A DNA stretch of 19,780 nucleotides, from contig DFYU01000048.1 in the NCBI GenBank assembly GCA_002383415.1, positions 1 through 19,780 of the forward strand. Reading direction: 5' to 3'. The notes under the pieces are model-generated. The model was not told the origin of the DNA and ran no database searches. It saw only the letters and a program-made list of their open reading frames with translations. Of the stretch, positions 1-6,483 are shown piece by piece; position 1 is the stretch's first letter, and every line of letters begins with the position of its first letter. The position numbers and the translations under genes are program-made. Source of the DNA: Geobacter sp. UBA4074 (lineage in GTDB: Bacteria > Desulfobacterota > Desulfuromonadia > Geobacterales > Pseudopelobacteraceae).

Positions 1-489
1 CTGGCAGGTCAGACAGCCGATGCACTTCTTGATGTTCATCATGACGATGCCGTGGGTTTTGTCCTTGTAGGTGGCCTTGGTTGGGCAGACACGAACGCAC
101 TGCGGCAGGTTGCACTGGTTGCAGAGTACCGGGATAAATTCACGCTTGCCGCCAATGGCGTCAGGAGTCTCCTTTTCAAGGATGGTGGTGCGGTAGTTGC
201 CATGGCGTCTGGGCACGTTGTTGGTAACCACGCAGGCCTCCATACAGCGCTCACAGTCGATGCAGCGATCCTGCTGCATGACCATGCTGTAATGGGGCTT
301 GTAGGGGTACTTTTTAGCGAAATCAGAGGCATGGGCGCGGTTGAAGGTGGAGATGGCCGAAAAAAGGGTGCCTCCGGCAAACACGCCGGTGATGGCCAGG
401 CCCATCTTGAAAAAATCCCGTCGCTCCTGGTTCGAAACGTTCTCGAGCCCTTCGTTCTTCAGATTGTTCAGATCTATATGCTTGTTCAT
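1..489 (-). CDS. Tat-exported 4Fe-4S electron-transfer subunit (DmsB/NrfC/HybA type), 3' end missing
   Basis: The N-terminal 163 residues are present and the frame stays open to the window edge. Residues 22-28 read ERRDFFK, a twin-arginine motif (R23-R24), followed by a hydrophobic stretch and AHA near 52-54, so export through Tat as a folded Fe-S protein is expected. Cysteine clusters follow: C76/C79/C82/C86, then C123/C126/C131/C135, then C156/C159/C162 at the edge. This is the usual spacing of multi-[4Fe-4S] subunits that pair with NrfD-type membrane proteins. It lies 38 bp downstream of the NrfD-like gene, with a GAGG ribosome site before the ATG at 489. The likely role is periplasmic electron transfer to or from the quinone pool. 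The catalytic or cytochrome partner, if any, lies outside the window, so the complex (Qrc, Cbc, DsrOP or polysulfide reductase-like) cannot be named. Confidence 0.88.
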   Translation of the reverse strand, partial: MNKHIDLNNLKNEGLENVSNQERRDFFKMGLAITGVFAGGTLFSAISTFNRAHASDFAKKYPYKPHYSMVMQQDRCIDCERCMEACVVTNNVPRRHGNYRTTILEKETPDAIGGKREFIPVLCNQCNLPQCVRVCPTKATYKDKTHGIVMMNIKKCIGCLTCQ

Positions 490-527
490 GTGTTGGTATC
501 CTCGTTATCGGTTGCTATGTCAGTGGA

Positions 528-1733
528 TTAGTGGTGTTCAACCTTGTGGCCGTCGAATACTTTTTCGCCAACCAGAAAGAGTAGTGCGGTCAGACCAAAG
601 CCGCCAGCGGCGATGATCCATTCATAGACCGAGGGGAAATAGCTGAGCATATCCTTGAACTCATTCACGCCCAGGCTGTAATAGACCGGCAGCGATTGGC
701 CGAGGAAGACCAGGTTGTAGCGCATCACGAAGATGCCGATGATCATCGAGAGCGAGGCGACCAACATCATCTTCAGGTTGCGGCCCTTGGAGAGGATAAA
801 CAGTACCAGCGGACCAACCATGCCCAGCAGGATTTCAAAGAACCAGAAGATGAAGGCGTGGTGGCCGACAACCTCGGAATGGACGATCGGATAGGCGCCG
901 CCGGGTTGACCGGCTGCACCGGCAATCAACTTCCAGGTGGTGAAGAACAGGATCACGGTGATCAGCAGGATGCCGATCTTGGTGGTGACCTCCAGGGCAC
1001 GCTCCATGTCGGGGGCCATCTGTTCACGGTTAACCTTGTAGCCCAGGATATGGAACAGGATGATCACCGCGCAACCGGTCATCATGGCCGAGGCGATGAA
1101 GTAGATCGGCATGTAGGGACCTTGCCAGTATTCACGGCCCATCAGCAGACCGAATACGGCGCCCAGGTTGGAGTGGGCGGCGATGCCGGCCACGGAGCCG
1201 CCGAAGCCGCAGATCACCGCCAGGTTATGCTTGTTGATCAACAGAAAGATATACTCGGCGAACATGAAAGCCAGGTAGACGCCGTAGAGGGTGCCCATCC
1301 ACCAGATGTTGGAGGTCAGGTTGGGGGAGATCACGTTGTAGATCGCCATCCGCCAGGGAATCTTGATCTCGAAGGCGATTACGAAGAAACCGGACAGGAT
1401 GGTGGCAATGGACAGGAAGACCGAGCGCTTGGCAATCGGCATGAAATCCTGCACACCAAAGACGTGGCCGATGGAGGAGACCAGACACAGTCCGGTTGAG
1501 GTCACCACGAAAAAGACGTAGGCCGCAATCAGGATGCCCCACGGTACCTCGCGGTAGACATTGTAGTAGGCTTCATGGCCCTTGAACATGGTCATCAGGC
1601 CGAGCCCTGTGGCGGCCAATACCAGGCACAGAGAGATAAAAACCATCAGGTAGAAGCCGGTCCCGGCTGTCTTGAGCCGGTTTGCGACGCCGCTTACCAG
1701 CTCGTTCAGTGTTGGTGTGCTGTGATTGGTCAT
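528..1733 (-). CDS. NrfD/PsrC-family integral membrane quinone-interacting subunit
   Basis: This 401-residue protein is dominated by hydrophobic helices; I count about ten, roughly at 23-45, 64-86, 103-123, 142-165, 175-200, 205-232, 255-275, 293-318, 323-345 and 372-395. Length and helix number fit the ten-helix NrfD/HybB/DsrP/QrcD group. Such proteins anchor a periplasmic Fe-S subunit and exchange electrons, and sometimes protons, with menaquinone. The matching Fe-S subunit is the next gene of the operon, 38 bp downstream. The ATG at 1733 follows an AGGGGA ribosome site. Upstream is a heptamer-rich regulatory region that may control the operon. The family call is firm. The substrate and direction of electron flow cannot be told from these two genes alone. 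Confidence 0.88.
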   Translation of the reverse strand: MTNHSTPTLNELVSGVANRLKTAGTGFYLMVFISLCLVLAATGLGLMTMFKGHEAYYNVYREVPWGILIAAYVFFVVTSTGLCLVSSIGHVFGVQDFMPIAKRSVFLSIATILSGFFVIAFEIKIPWRMAIYNVISPNLTSNIWWMGTLYGVYLAFMFAEYIFLLINKHNLAVICGFGGSVAGIAAHSNLGAVFGLLMGREYWQGPYMPIYFIASAMMTGCAVIILFHILGYKVNREQMAPDMERALEVTTKIGILLITVILFFTTWKLIAGAAGQPGGAYPIVHSEVVGHHAFIFWFFEILLGMVGPLVLFILSKGRNLKMMLVASLSMIIGIFVMRYNLVFLGQSLPVYYSLGVNEFKDMLSYFPSVYEWIIAAGGFGLTALLFLVGEKVFDGHKVEHH

Positions 1734-1792
1734 ACGTGCTAGGTCCCCTTTACTCTGGTGTGTGATGGTAAATCAAAGCAATAGAACAGTAT

Positions 1793-1808
1793 TGTTGCAT
1801 TTGCAACA
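1793..1808. repeat. Perfect inverted repeat TGTTGCA-N2-TGCAACA, candidate operator
   Basis: Two seven-base arms, exactly complementary, are separated by two bases. The site lies between the proposed NrfD promoter and its start codon. The same heptamer recurs four more times up to 1942, so it looks like a binding site for a dimeric regulator. No regulator is named. Confidence 0.55.
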
Positions 1809-1828
1809 CTTTGGTTTCTAAACGCTTT

Positions 1829-1857
1829 TTTCTAGCATAGGCGATGGTGAAATGCAA
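1829..1857 (-). promoter_or_regulatory. Candidate sigma-70 promoter of the NrfD/Fe-S operon
   Basis: On the minus strand, TTGCAT (1857-1852) is separated by 17 bp from TAGAAA (1834-1829). Transcription would start near 1822, about 90 nt before the ATG at 1733. The match to consensus is only partial, so this is a proposal. Confidence 0.35.
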
Positions 1858-1893
1858 TCCCATAAAAATACAGCACTAATCGATGAGTCTTGG

Positions 1894-1942
1894 TGTTGCG
1901 CTGTTGCAAAATGGTCTGTTGCAATCTGCCCGAACATGCAAC
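1894..1942. repeat. Cluster of TGTTGC(A) heptamers in the divergent promoter region
   Basis: TGTTGC occurs at 1894-1899 (followed by G), TGTTGCA at 1902-1908 and 1917-1923, and the inverted form TGCAAC at 1937-1942. Together with the palindrome at 1793-1808, six arms lie within 150 bp. The rest of the 302-bp gap (1734-2035) holds only the two proposed promoters; I see no gene in it. Confidence 0.5.
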
Positions 1943-1964
1943 GTCGCCGGTGCGGGCGGCTGCC

Positions 1965-1993
1965 TTGACTTCGGCGGGGGCATCTGCTAGGCT
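1965..1993 (+). promoter_or_regulatory. Candidate sigma-70 promoter of the class V aminotransferase
   Basis: TTGACT (1965-1970) and TAGGCT (1988-1993) are separated by 17 bp. The predicted transcript start is near 2000, and a GGAG ribosome site at 2023-2026 precedes the ATG at 2036. Confidence 0.5.
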
Positions 1994-2035
1994 GCACGAA
2001 CTGGTTAACCTATCTAATTAACGGAGATTTTTCTG

Positions 2036-3103
2036 ATGGCCAAGAAGCTGTTCATCCCCGGTCCGGTAAATGTGGCCCCTGAAATTTTCGCTGCCATGTC
2101 GCAGCCGATGATTGGGCACCGTATGAAGGAATATGCCGAGCTGCACGCGAGGGTCACCACCAATCTGAAACGAATGATGGAGACCGACGATCGCACCTTC
2201 CTGGCCACCAGCAGCGCCTTCGGTGTGATGGAGGGGGCAGTGCGCAATCTGGTCAAGGGGCGCTGCGTCAACTTCTGTAACGGCGCATTTTCAGACAAGT
2301 GGCACGAGGTGACCCTGCGCTGCGGCAAGCAGGCCGATGCGGTCAAGGTGCCCTGGGGACAGCCGATTACCGCCGAGCTGGTGGATCAGGCCCTGGCCAG
2401 CGGCATGTACGACAGCTTTACGCTGATCAACAATGAAAGTTCCACTGGTGTCTTCTCGCCGTTGGAGGAGATCGCCCAGGTGCTGAAGAAGTACCCCGAC
2501 GTGGTCAGCATCGTTGATACGGTCTCCTCGATGAGCGCCTCGCGGCTGCCGGTCAAGGAACTGGGGATCGATTGCTGTATCTTTGGGGTGCAGAAGGCGC
2601 TGGCCCTGCCGCCGGGACTGGCGATCTTTACCGCTAGCGAGAAGGCGATTCAGCGGGCCAAGACGGTGGAAAACCGTGGTTACTACTTTGATTTCATGGA
2701 ATTTGTGACCAATGACGACAAGCACAACACGCCGTCCACCCCGTGTATTTCGCTGATCTACGGTCTGGATTGCCAGTTGCAGCGGATCTTTAACGAGGGG
2801 CTTGAAGTGCGCTGGGGCCGCCACCTGCAGATGGCGGAGCGGACCCGGGCCTGGGCCGTGGAGCGAGGTTTTGAGCTGTTTGCGCCGCAGGGGGCCCGTT
2901 CGGTGACCCTAACCTGTGTGGCCAACAACCGTGGTGTTGATCTGGCCGGGGTCAAGCAGCGGCTGGGTGAGCGTGGCTACGCCTTTGACGACGGCTATGG
3001 CAAGATCAAGGGGCAGACCTTCCGGGTGGCGCACATGGGGGATATGCAGCCGACTGAACTGGAGGAGTTTCTGGGACTGCTGGATGAGGAGTTAGCGAGA
3101 TAG
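2036..3103 (+). CDS. Class V PLP-dependent aminotransferase (serine-pyruvate/alanine-glyoxylate type)
   Basis: This 355-residue protein has the class V fold-type I layout. An N-terminal PGP (8-10) sits at the start of the substrate loop. TSSAFGVMEGAVRN follows near 58-71, D161 in IVDTVSS is the residue expected to contact the PLP ring nitrogen, and K187 in GVQKALALPPG is the expected Schiff-base lysine. These match the serine-pyruvate/alanine-glyoxylate aminotransferase group and the short class V enzymes that act as phosphoserine aminotransferase in some anaerobes. The substrate cannot be settled from sequence. GGAG lies nine bases before the ATG. It stands alone as a transcription unit, with its own promoter and a strong terminator directly after the stop codon. 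Confidence 0.85.
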   Translation: MAKKLFIPGPVNVAPEIFAAMSQPMIGHRMKEYAELHARVTTNLKRMMETDDRTFLATSSAFGVMEGAVRNLVKGRCVNFCNGAFSDKWHEVTLRCGKQADAVKVPWGQPITAELVDQALASGMYDSFTLINNESSTGVFSPLEEIAQVLKKYPDVVSIVDTVSSMSASRLPVKELGIDCCIFGVQKALALPPGLAIFTASEKAIQRAKTVENRGYYFDFMEFVTNDDKHNTPSTPCISLIYGLDCQLQRIFNEGLEVRWGRHLQMAERTRAWAVERGFELFAPQGARSVTLTCVANNRGVDLAGVKQRLGERGYAFDDGYGKIKGQTFRVAHMGDMQPTELEEFLGLLDEELAR

Positions 3104-3107
3104 AAAC

Positions 3108-3140
3108 AAGACGGGGCGACCCTGCGGCCGCCCCGTCTTT
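3108..3140. terminator. Bidirectional hairpin terminator between convergent genes
   Basis: An 11-bp perfect GC-rich stem (AAGACGGGGCG, 3108-3118, with its complement at 3129-3139) encloses a ten-base loop. An A-rich left flank and T-rich right flank let it work from both sides. It lies four bases after the aminotransferase stop codon and 25 bp from the rubredoxin stop codon. Its GACGGGGCG core recurs in the hairpin at 18991-19026. Confidence 0.8.
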
Positions 3141-3164
3141 GTAGCGCTTGAAATGGAAACAGAA

Positions 3165-3323
3165 CTATTCTTCTTCGAAGACGTCCTTGCCGGCGCCGCA
3201 CAGCGGGCAGCACCAATCGTCCGGCAGGTCTTCAAAGGCGGTGCCGGGGGCGATGCCGTGGTCCGGATCACCCACAGCAGGGTCGTAGACGTACTGGCAG
3301 AGCGAACAGACATACTTTGACAT
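3165..3323 (-). CDS. Rubredoxin
   Basis: This 52-residue protein is a complete rubredoxin. KYVCSLCQYVYDP near the start carries C6 and C9, and DWCCPLCG near the end carries C39 and C42; these four cysteines bind one iron. PGTAFEDLPDDW is the typical middle segment. An extra cysteine, C38, stands where most rubredoxins have valine or another small residue. It is cytoplasmic and serves as a one-electron carrier, often in oxygen or superoxide detoxification in anaerobes. It is the second gene after the ferredoxin, 32 bp away, with an AAAGGA ribosome site before the ATG. The start ATG gives the exact expected rubredoxin length. Confidence 0.95.
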   Translation of the reverse strand: MSKYVCSLCQYVYDPAVGDPDHGIAPGTAFEDLPDDWCCPLCGAGKDVFEEE

Positions 3324-3355
3324 GGCAGTGGTTCCTTTCGTGGAAGATGCTGGCG

Positions 3356-3544
3356 CTACTGCCAGCTGATGGCCTGCACCGGACAGCCGTCAATGGCGGC
3401 CTGGATGGCTGCCTCGTCGGCGCCGGTCGGGTCGTAGCACTCGGATTTGCCGGCGCTGTTGAAACGAAAGACAGCAGGGCAGGAGCTGACGCACAGTCCG
3501 CAACTGATGCAGGCGTCCTGGTCAACAACCGGTTGTTTCGTCAT
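3356..3544 (-). CDS. Small single-cluster 4Fe-4S ferredoxin
   Basis: This 62-residue protein has CISCGLCVSSCP (C12, C15, C18, C22) and a distant GCPVQAI (C54). That is the pattern of Desulfovibrio-type small ferredoxins, in which C12, C15, C18 and C54 hold one [4Fe-4S] cluster. The middle is acidic and lacks a second cluster motif. It is a soluble low-potential electron carrier. AAGGAG precedes the ATG at 3544, and a TTGCCC-N17-TATGGT promoter lies upstream. It probably shares a transcript with the rubredoxin gene that follows, suggesting a linked electron-carrier pair; their enzyme partner is not visible here. Confidence 0.92.
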   Translation of the reverse strand: MTKQPVVDQDACISCGLCVSSCPAVFRFNSAGKSECYDPTGADEAAIQAAIDGCPVQAISWQ

Positions 3545-3577
3545 GGGTGTCTCCTTACGGGGTGATCATGTGGGCAA

Positions 3578-3606
3578 ACCATACCACCAATCCCTGCGAG
3601 GGGCAA
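3578..3606 (-). promoter_or_regulatory. Candidate promoter of the ferredoxin-rubredoxin operon
   Basis: On the minus strand TTGCCC (3606-3601) and TATGGT (3583-3578) are 17 bp apart. Transcription would start near 3571, 27 nt before the ferredoxin ATG. The match is partial but the position fits well. Confidence 0.4.
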
Positions 3607-3639
3607 GCAGGCTGCCGCAATACTGCCTAAGGAGTTGAT

Positions 3640-4266
3640 ATGACATTCGATGTTGTGGTGGTTGGTCCCTTGGGGGTCAATTGTTTCGTGTTGGGCTGCG
3701 AGGCCACCGGCCAAGGGGTGGTGGTGGACCCGGGCGGCGATGTTGAGCAGATTCTGGCGACGATCCAGAAACGGGGGCTGGCGGTGGTCAGCATCATCAA
3801 CACCCACGGCCACTTCGACCACGTGGGGGGCAATCGACAGTTGAAGTCGGCCACCAGCGCAGAGTTGCTGATCCACCCGGCCGATGAGCCGATGCTGGCC
3901 AGGGTTGCCAGCGTGGCTGGCATGTACGGCCTGCAGGCGGAAAATTCGCCGGGGCCGGACCGGCTGCTTGAGGATGGCATGCTGCTCTCTTTTGGCAACC
4001 AGCAGTTGCTGGTGATCCACACCCCCGGTCACACGCCGGGTGGCTGTTGCCTGTATCTGGAGTCTGAGCAGAAGCTGATCAGCGGTGACACCCTGTTTGC
4101 CGACGGTGTCGGCCGCACCGACCTGCCGGGTGGCTCCCACGCTCAACTGGTAGACTCCATTCGCACCCGCCTTTTCACACTGCCGCCGCAGGTGCAGGTC
4201 TGGCCCGGCCATGGCCCGGCCACCACCATCGGCCACGAACAGCAGCATAACCCGTATCTGGATTAA
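3640..4266 (+). CDS. Glyoxalase II-like metallo-beta-lactamase-fold hydrolase
   Basis: The 208 residues carry the complete MBL-fold metal site: THGHFDHVGG (H56, H58, D60, H61), H131 in HTPGHTPGG, D150 in SGDTLFADGVGRTDLPGG and H191 in PGHGPATTIGHE. This is the short glyoxalase II-like subgroup (YcbL/GloC-like). It has the two-metal hydrolase core but lacks the long C-terminal helical domain of classical hydroxyacylglutathione hydrolase. A thioester substrate is plausible but not proven. AAGGAG lies seven bases before the ATG. The stop codon is five bases before the coaBC start, so the two genes are almost surely cotranscribed. Confidence 0.88.
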   Translation: MTFDVVVVGPLGVNCFVLGCEATGQGVVVDPGGDVEQILATIQKRGLAVVSIINTHGHFDHVGGNRQLKSATSAELLIHPADEPMLARVASVAGMYGLQAENSPGPDRLLEDGMLLSFGNQQLLVIHTPGHTPGGCCLYLESEQKLISGDTLFADGVGRTDLPGGSHAQLVDSIRTRLFTLPPQVQVWPGHGPATTIGHEQQHNPYLD

Positions 4267-4271
4267 CGCCT

Positions 4272-5474
4272 ATGAACCTGCAAGCAAAAACCATTGTGTT
4301 GGGGGTGACCGGTGGGATTGCCGTCTACAAGGCGGTGGAACTGCTGCGTCTGTTGACGAAGGCCGGTGCCACGGTACACGTGATCATGACCCGGGCCGCC
4401 ACCGAGTTTGTGACGCCGCTCACCTTTCAGACCCTGTCCGGCAACCCGGTGCACACCGAGTTGTTTAACCTGATCCAGGAACAGGAGATCGGCCATATCT
4501 CACTGGCGGACCGGGCCGATGCTTTGGTGATCGCCCCGGCCACTGCCAACTGCATCGGCAAACTGGCCAACGGCATCGCCGACGACCTGCTGACCACCAC
4601 CGCCATGGCCACCAAGGCACCACTGCTGGTGGCGCCGGCCATGAACGTCAATATGTATGAGCATCCGACCTATCAGGAAAATGAACAGAAACTGCGGCGG
4701 CTGGGCTGCCGGCTGGTTGATCCGGAGCCGGGTTTCTTGGCCTGTGGCTGGCAGGGCAAGGGACGGCTGGCCCCGCCTGAGCAGATCTTTGCTGAACTCT
4801 GCCGCTTGCTAACCCCCCAGGATCTGGCTGGACAGACGGTGCTGGTGACTGCCGGTCCGACCCGCGAAGAGCTGGACCCGATCCGTTTTATCAGTAATCA
4901 TTCCTCCGGCCGGATGGGCTATGCCTTGGCGCAGGCCGCACGCCAGCGTGGCGCGCGGGTGATCCTGATCAGCGGCCCGGTGGCCCTGCCGGCACCGGTT
5001 GGCGTTGAGCTGGTGGCGGTGGAGAGTGCCTGTCAAATGCGTCAGGCGGTGATGGAGCGGGTCGCTGACAGTACGGTGGTGATTAAGGCTGCTGCCGTGG
5101 CCGATTACCGACCTGTGCTGCGCAACGATCAGAAGATCAAGAAGCAGGGTGAGCGGCTGACGATCGAACTGGAGCGCAACCCGGACATCCTGGCTGAACT
5201 GGGCCGGTTGGAAAAACGTCCGCTCTTGGTGGGCTTTGCCGCTGAGACTACGGAGCTGCAGGCCCACGCCGCCACCAAGTTGACCGCCAAAAACCTGGAC
5301 ATGATTGTGGCCAACGATGTGACCCAGGAGGGGGCCGGCTTCAATGTCAGCACTAACGTCTGTCAGCTCTTGTTCCGTGATGGCCGCGTTGAGCCGCTAG
5401 CGCTGATGGACAAGCAGGAACTGGCCCACCTGATTCTGGACAGGGTGTTGACCCTGCTACAGCACAGGGGCTGA
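4272..5474 (+). CDS. coaBC: Bifunctional phosphopantothenoylcysteine decarboxylase / phosphopantothenate-cysteine ligase
   Basis: CoaBC adds cysteine to 4'-phosphopantothenate and decarboxylates the product to 4'-phosphopantetheine, the second and third steps of coenzyme A synthesis from pantothenate. The N-terminal flavin-binding CoaC half has GVTGGIAVYKA (11-21), H75 in GHISLADRAD, N125 in APAMNVNMYE and C158 in GFLACGWQGKGR. These line up with the known catalytic His75, Asn125 and Cys158 of E. coli. The CoaB half begins near 187 with VLVTAGPTREELDPIRF, N209 in SNHSSGRMGYA, KAAAVADYRP and a KIKK segment at 288-291. At 400 residues it is full length. It follows the MBL hydrolase by five bases, with little ribosome site of its own, which suggests translational coupling. 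Confidence 0.97.
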   Translation: MNLQAKTIVLGVTGGIAVYKAVELLRLLTKAGATVHVIMTRAATEFVTPLTFQTLSGNPVHTELFNLIQEQEIGHISLADRADALVIAPATANCIGKLANGIADDLLTTTAMATKAPLLVAPAMNVNMYEHPTYQENEQKLRRLGCRLVDPEPGFLACGWQGKGRLAPPEQIFAELCRLLTPQDLAGQTVLVTAGPTREELDPIRFISNHSSGRMGYALAQAARQRGARVILISGPVALPAPVGVELVAVESACQMRQAVMERVADSTVVIKAAAVADYRPVLRNDQKIKKQGERLTIELERNPDILAELGRLEKRPLLVGFAAETTELQAHAATKLTAKNLDMIVANDVTQEGAGFNVSTNVCQLLFRDGRVEPLALMDKQELAHLILDRVLTLLQHRG

Positions 5475-5475
5475 T

Positions 5476-6432
5476 TCAACCACCGGTTGGCAGCACAAAC
5501 GGCGAGCTCTGCTCGTGGCTGGCGGTGCGCAGGATCTCCAGTAATTCCGGCTGGTGCATGGCCCGCCGCAGGGTTGGTTTGATGAATTCGGCCCGCTCAA
5601 TCCCCCCCGAACGGGAAATAAGTCCTGATTTGTAGAGAAAACGCAGGTGGCGTCGCAGTTCCTGGGCGGCAGTCAGGGCGGTTTCGCCGGTGGGATCGGT
5701 CATCCAGCAGAAACTGTCATCACCATGCTGCAAGAGATCCATCACGGCATCCATGGTGATGGCCAGATATTCCTGGTAATCTTCCTCACTCAGCAGGTGG
5801 TCCGAGCGTTGCGACAGGGTGCGCATCAACAGCTGCCAACGCTCCAGCCTCGAAAGCAGCAAGATCGAGTTGAAGATCCGTTTGCTGTTGCCGAAGGAGA
5901 ACAGGGTGGGGGCCATCACCCGCCGCAGCAGGCTGTCGTCCAGACTGCGGCCGTTCTGGCAAACTGAGCGTGCCCGCTCCCAGGTGGCCGGTTTTACAAA
6001 GGCCTCAAAACGCATCTCCCAGTAGGTATGGCGTAGCGCAATGGTGGAGAAGGAACGAATGATCTTGTAGGGCACGAAATAGTTGTGGGCCACCATGTCA
6101 GCAGCCAGGTGGCAGAGGTAGCCCCAGGCGCAGGCCCGCTGCGAATCGGTGCTGGCCGCCTGTAACAGCCGGCTGCCCACCCGCCAGCGGTGGCAGTTCA
6201 GCAGGTAGTGGGTGTATTTTTTGCCCACGATGATGTCGGCTGCCATGCAGCCATAGAGGAAATCGTCGCTGGCGCCGGCCAGCAGGGCGGCCAGGTTGGG
6301 CGGCAGCTGCGGGAGTCGTTGCAGCACCTCCAGGCCAATAGTCAGGTGGGTGCCGCCACCCCAGGCCAGGGCCTGATCAGGCAGCAGCAGGCAGCAACAA
6401 CACAGTAGTGCAAGACGAATCATCATGATCAT
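5476..6432 (-). CDS. Secreted zinc-dependent phospholipase C-like protein
   Basis: The 318-residue protein starts with a signal peptide (MIMMIRLALLCCCCLLLP) predicted to be cut after ALA23. Cleavage there would leave W24 as the new N-terminus. In zinc-dependent phospholipase C and S1/P1 nucleases the mature N-terminal tryptophan ligates zinc. Other expected ligands can be seen: H29, D66, H75 or H81, H108-x3-D112 with H116 in GYLCHLAADMVAHN, and H135-x3-E139 in HTYWEMRFE. The C-terminal half (about 160-318) is helical with no motif I recognise. Function as a phospholipase is inferred from the metal site only. Translation could start at M1, M3 or M4; the mature protein is the same. It is tail-to-tail with coaBC with one base between stops. 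Confidence 0.75.
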   Translation of the reverse strand: MIMMIRLALLCCCCLLLPDQALAWGGGTHLTIGLEVLQRLPQLPPNLAALLAGASDDFLYGCMAADIIVGKKYTHYLLNCHRWRVGSRLLQAASTDSQRACAWGYLCHLAADMVAHNYFVPYKIIRSFSTIALRHTYWEMRFEAFVKPATWERARSVCQNGRSLDDSLLRRVMAPTLFSFGNSKRIFNSILLLSRLERWQLLMRTLSQRSDHLLSEEDYQEYLAITMDAVMDLLQHGDDSFCWMTDPTGETALTAAQELRRHLRFLYKSGLISRSGGIERAEFIKPTLRRAMHQPELLEILRTASHEQSSPFVLPTGG

Positions 6433-6483
6433 GCAGGTAGCTTACTGCGGGTCGTCAGGAAATGCAAACCAGGAGCACGCGCA

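Noticed and set aside
696..1499. A long open frame on the plus strand opposite the NrfD-like gene
   Set aside because: The product is very rich in D, H, G and Q, as expected from the reverse complement of a membrane protein gene; the NrfD-like reading is clearly the coding one.
1892..1907. A sigma-54 promoter in TGGTGTTGCGCTGTTGC
   Set aside because: The spacing between GG and GC is 12 rather than 10 bases, and the match is explained by the repeated heptamers.
2303..2320. TGGCACG in the aminotransferase gene as a sigma-54 promoter
   Set aside because: The -12 element is absent at the correct spacing and the site is inside a coding region.
5476..6432. A possible lipoprotein signal in the LLCCCCLLLP stretch of the phospholipase-like protein
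   Set aside because: No G, A or S stands directly before the first cysteine, so the lipobox rule fails; cleavage after ALA23 fits the zinc-ligand tryptophan better.
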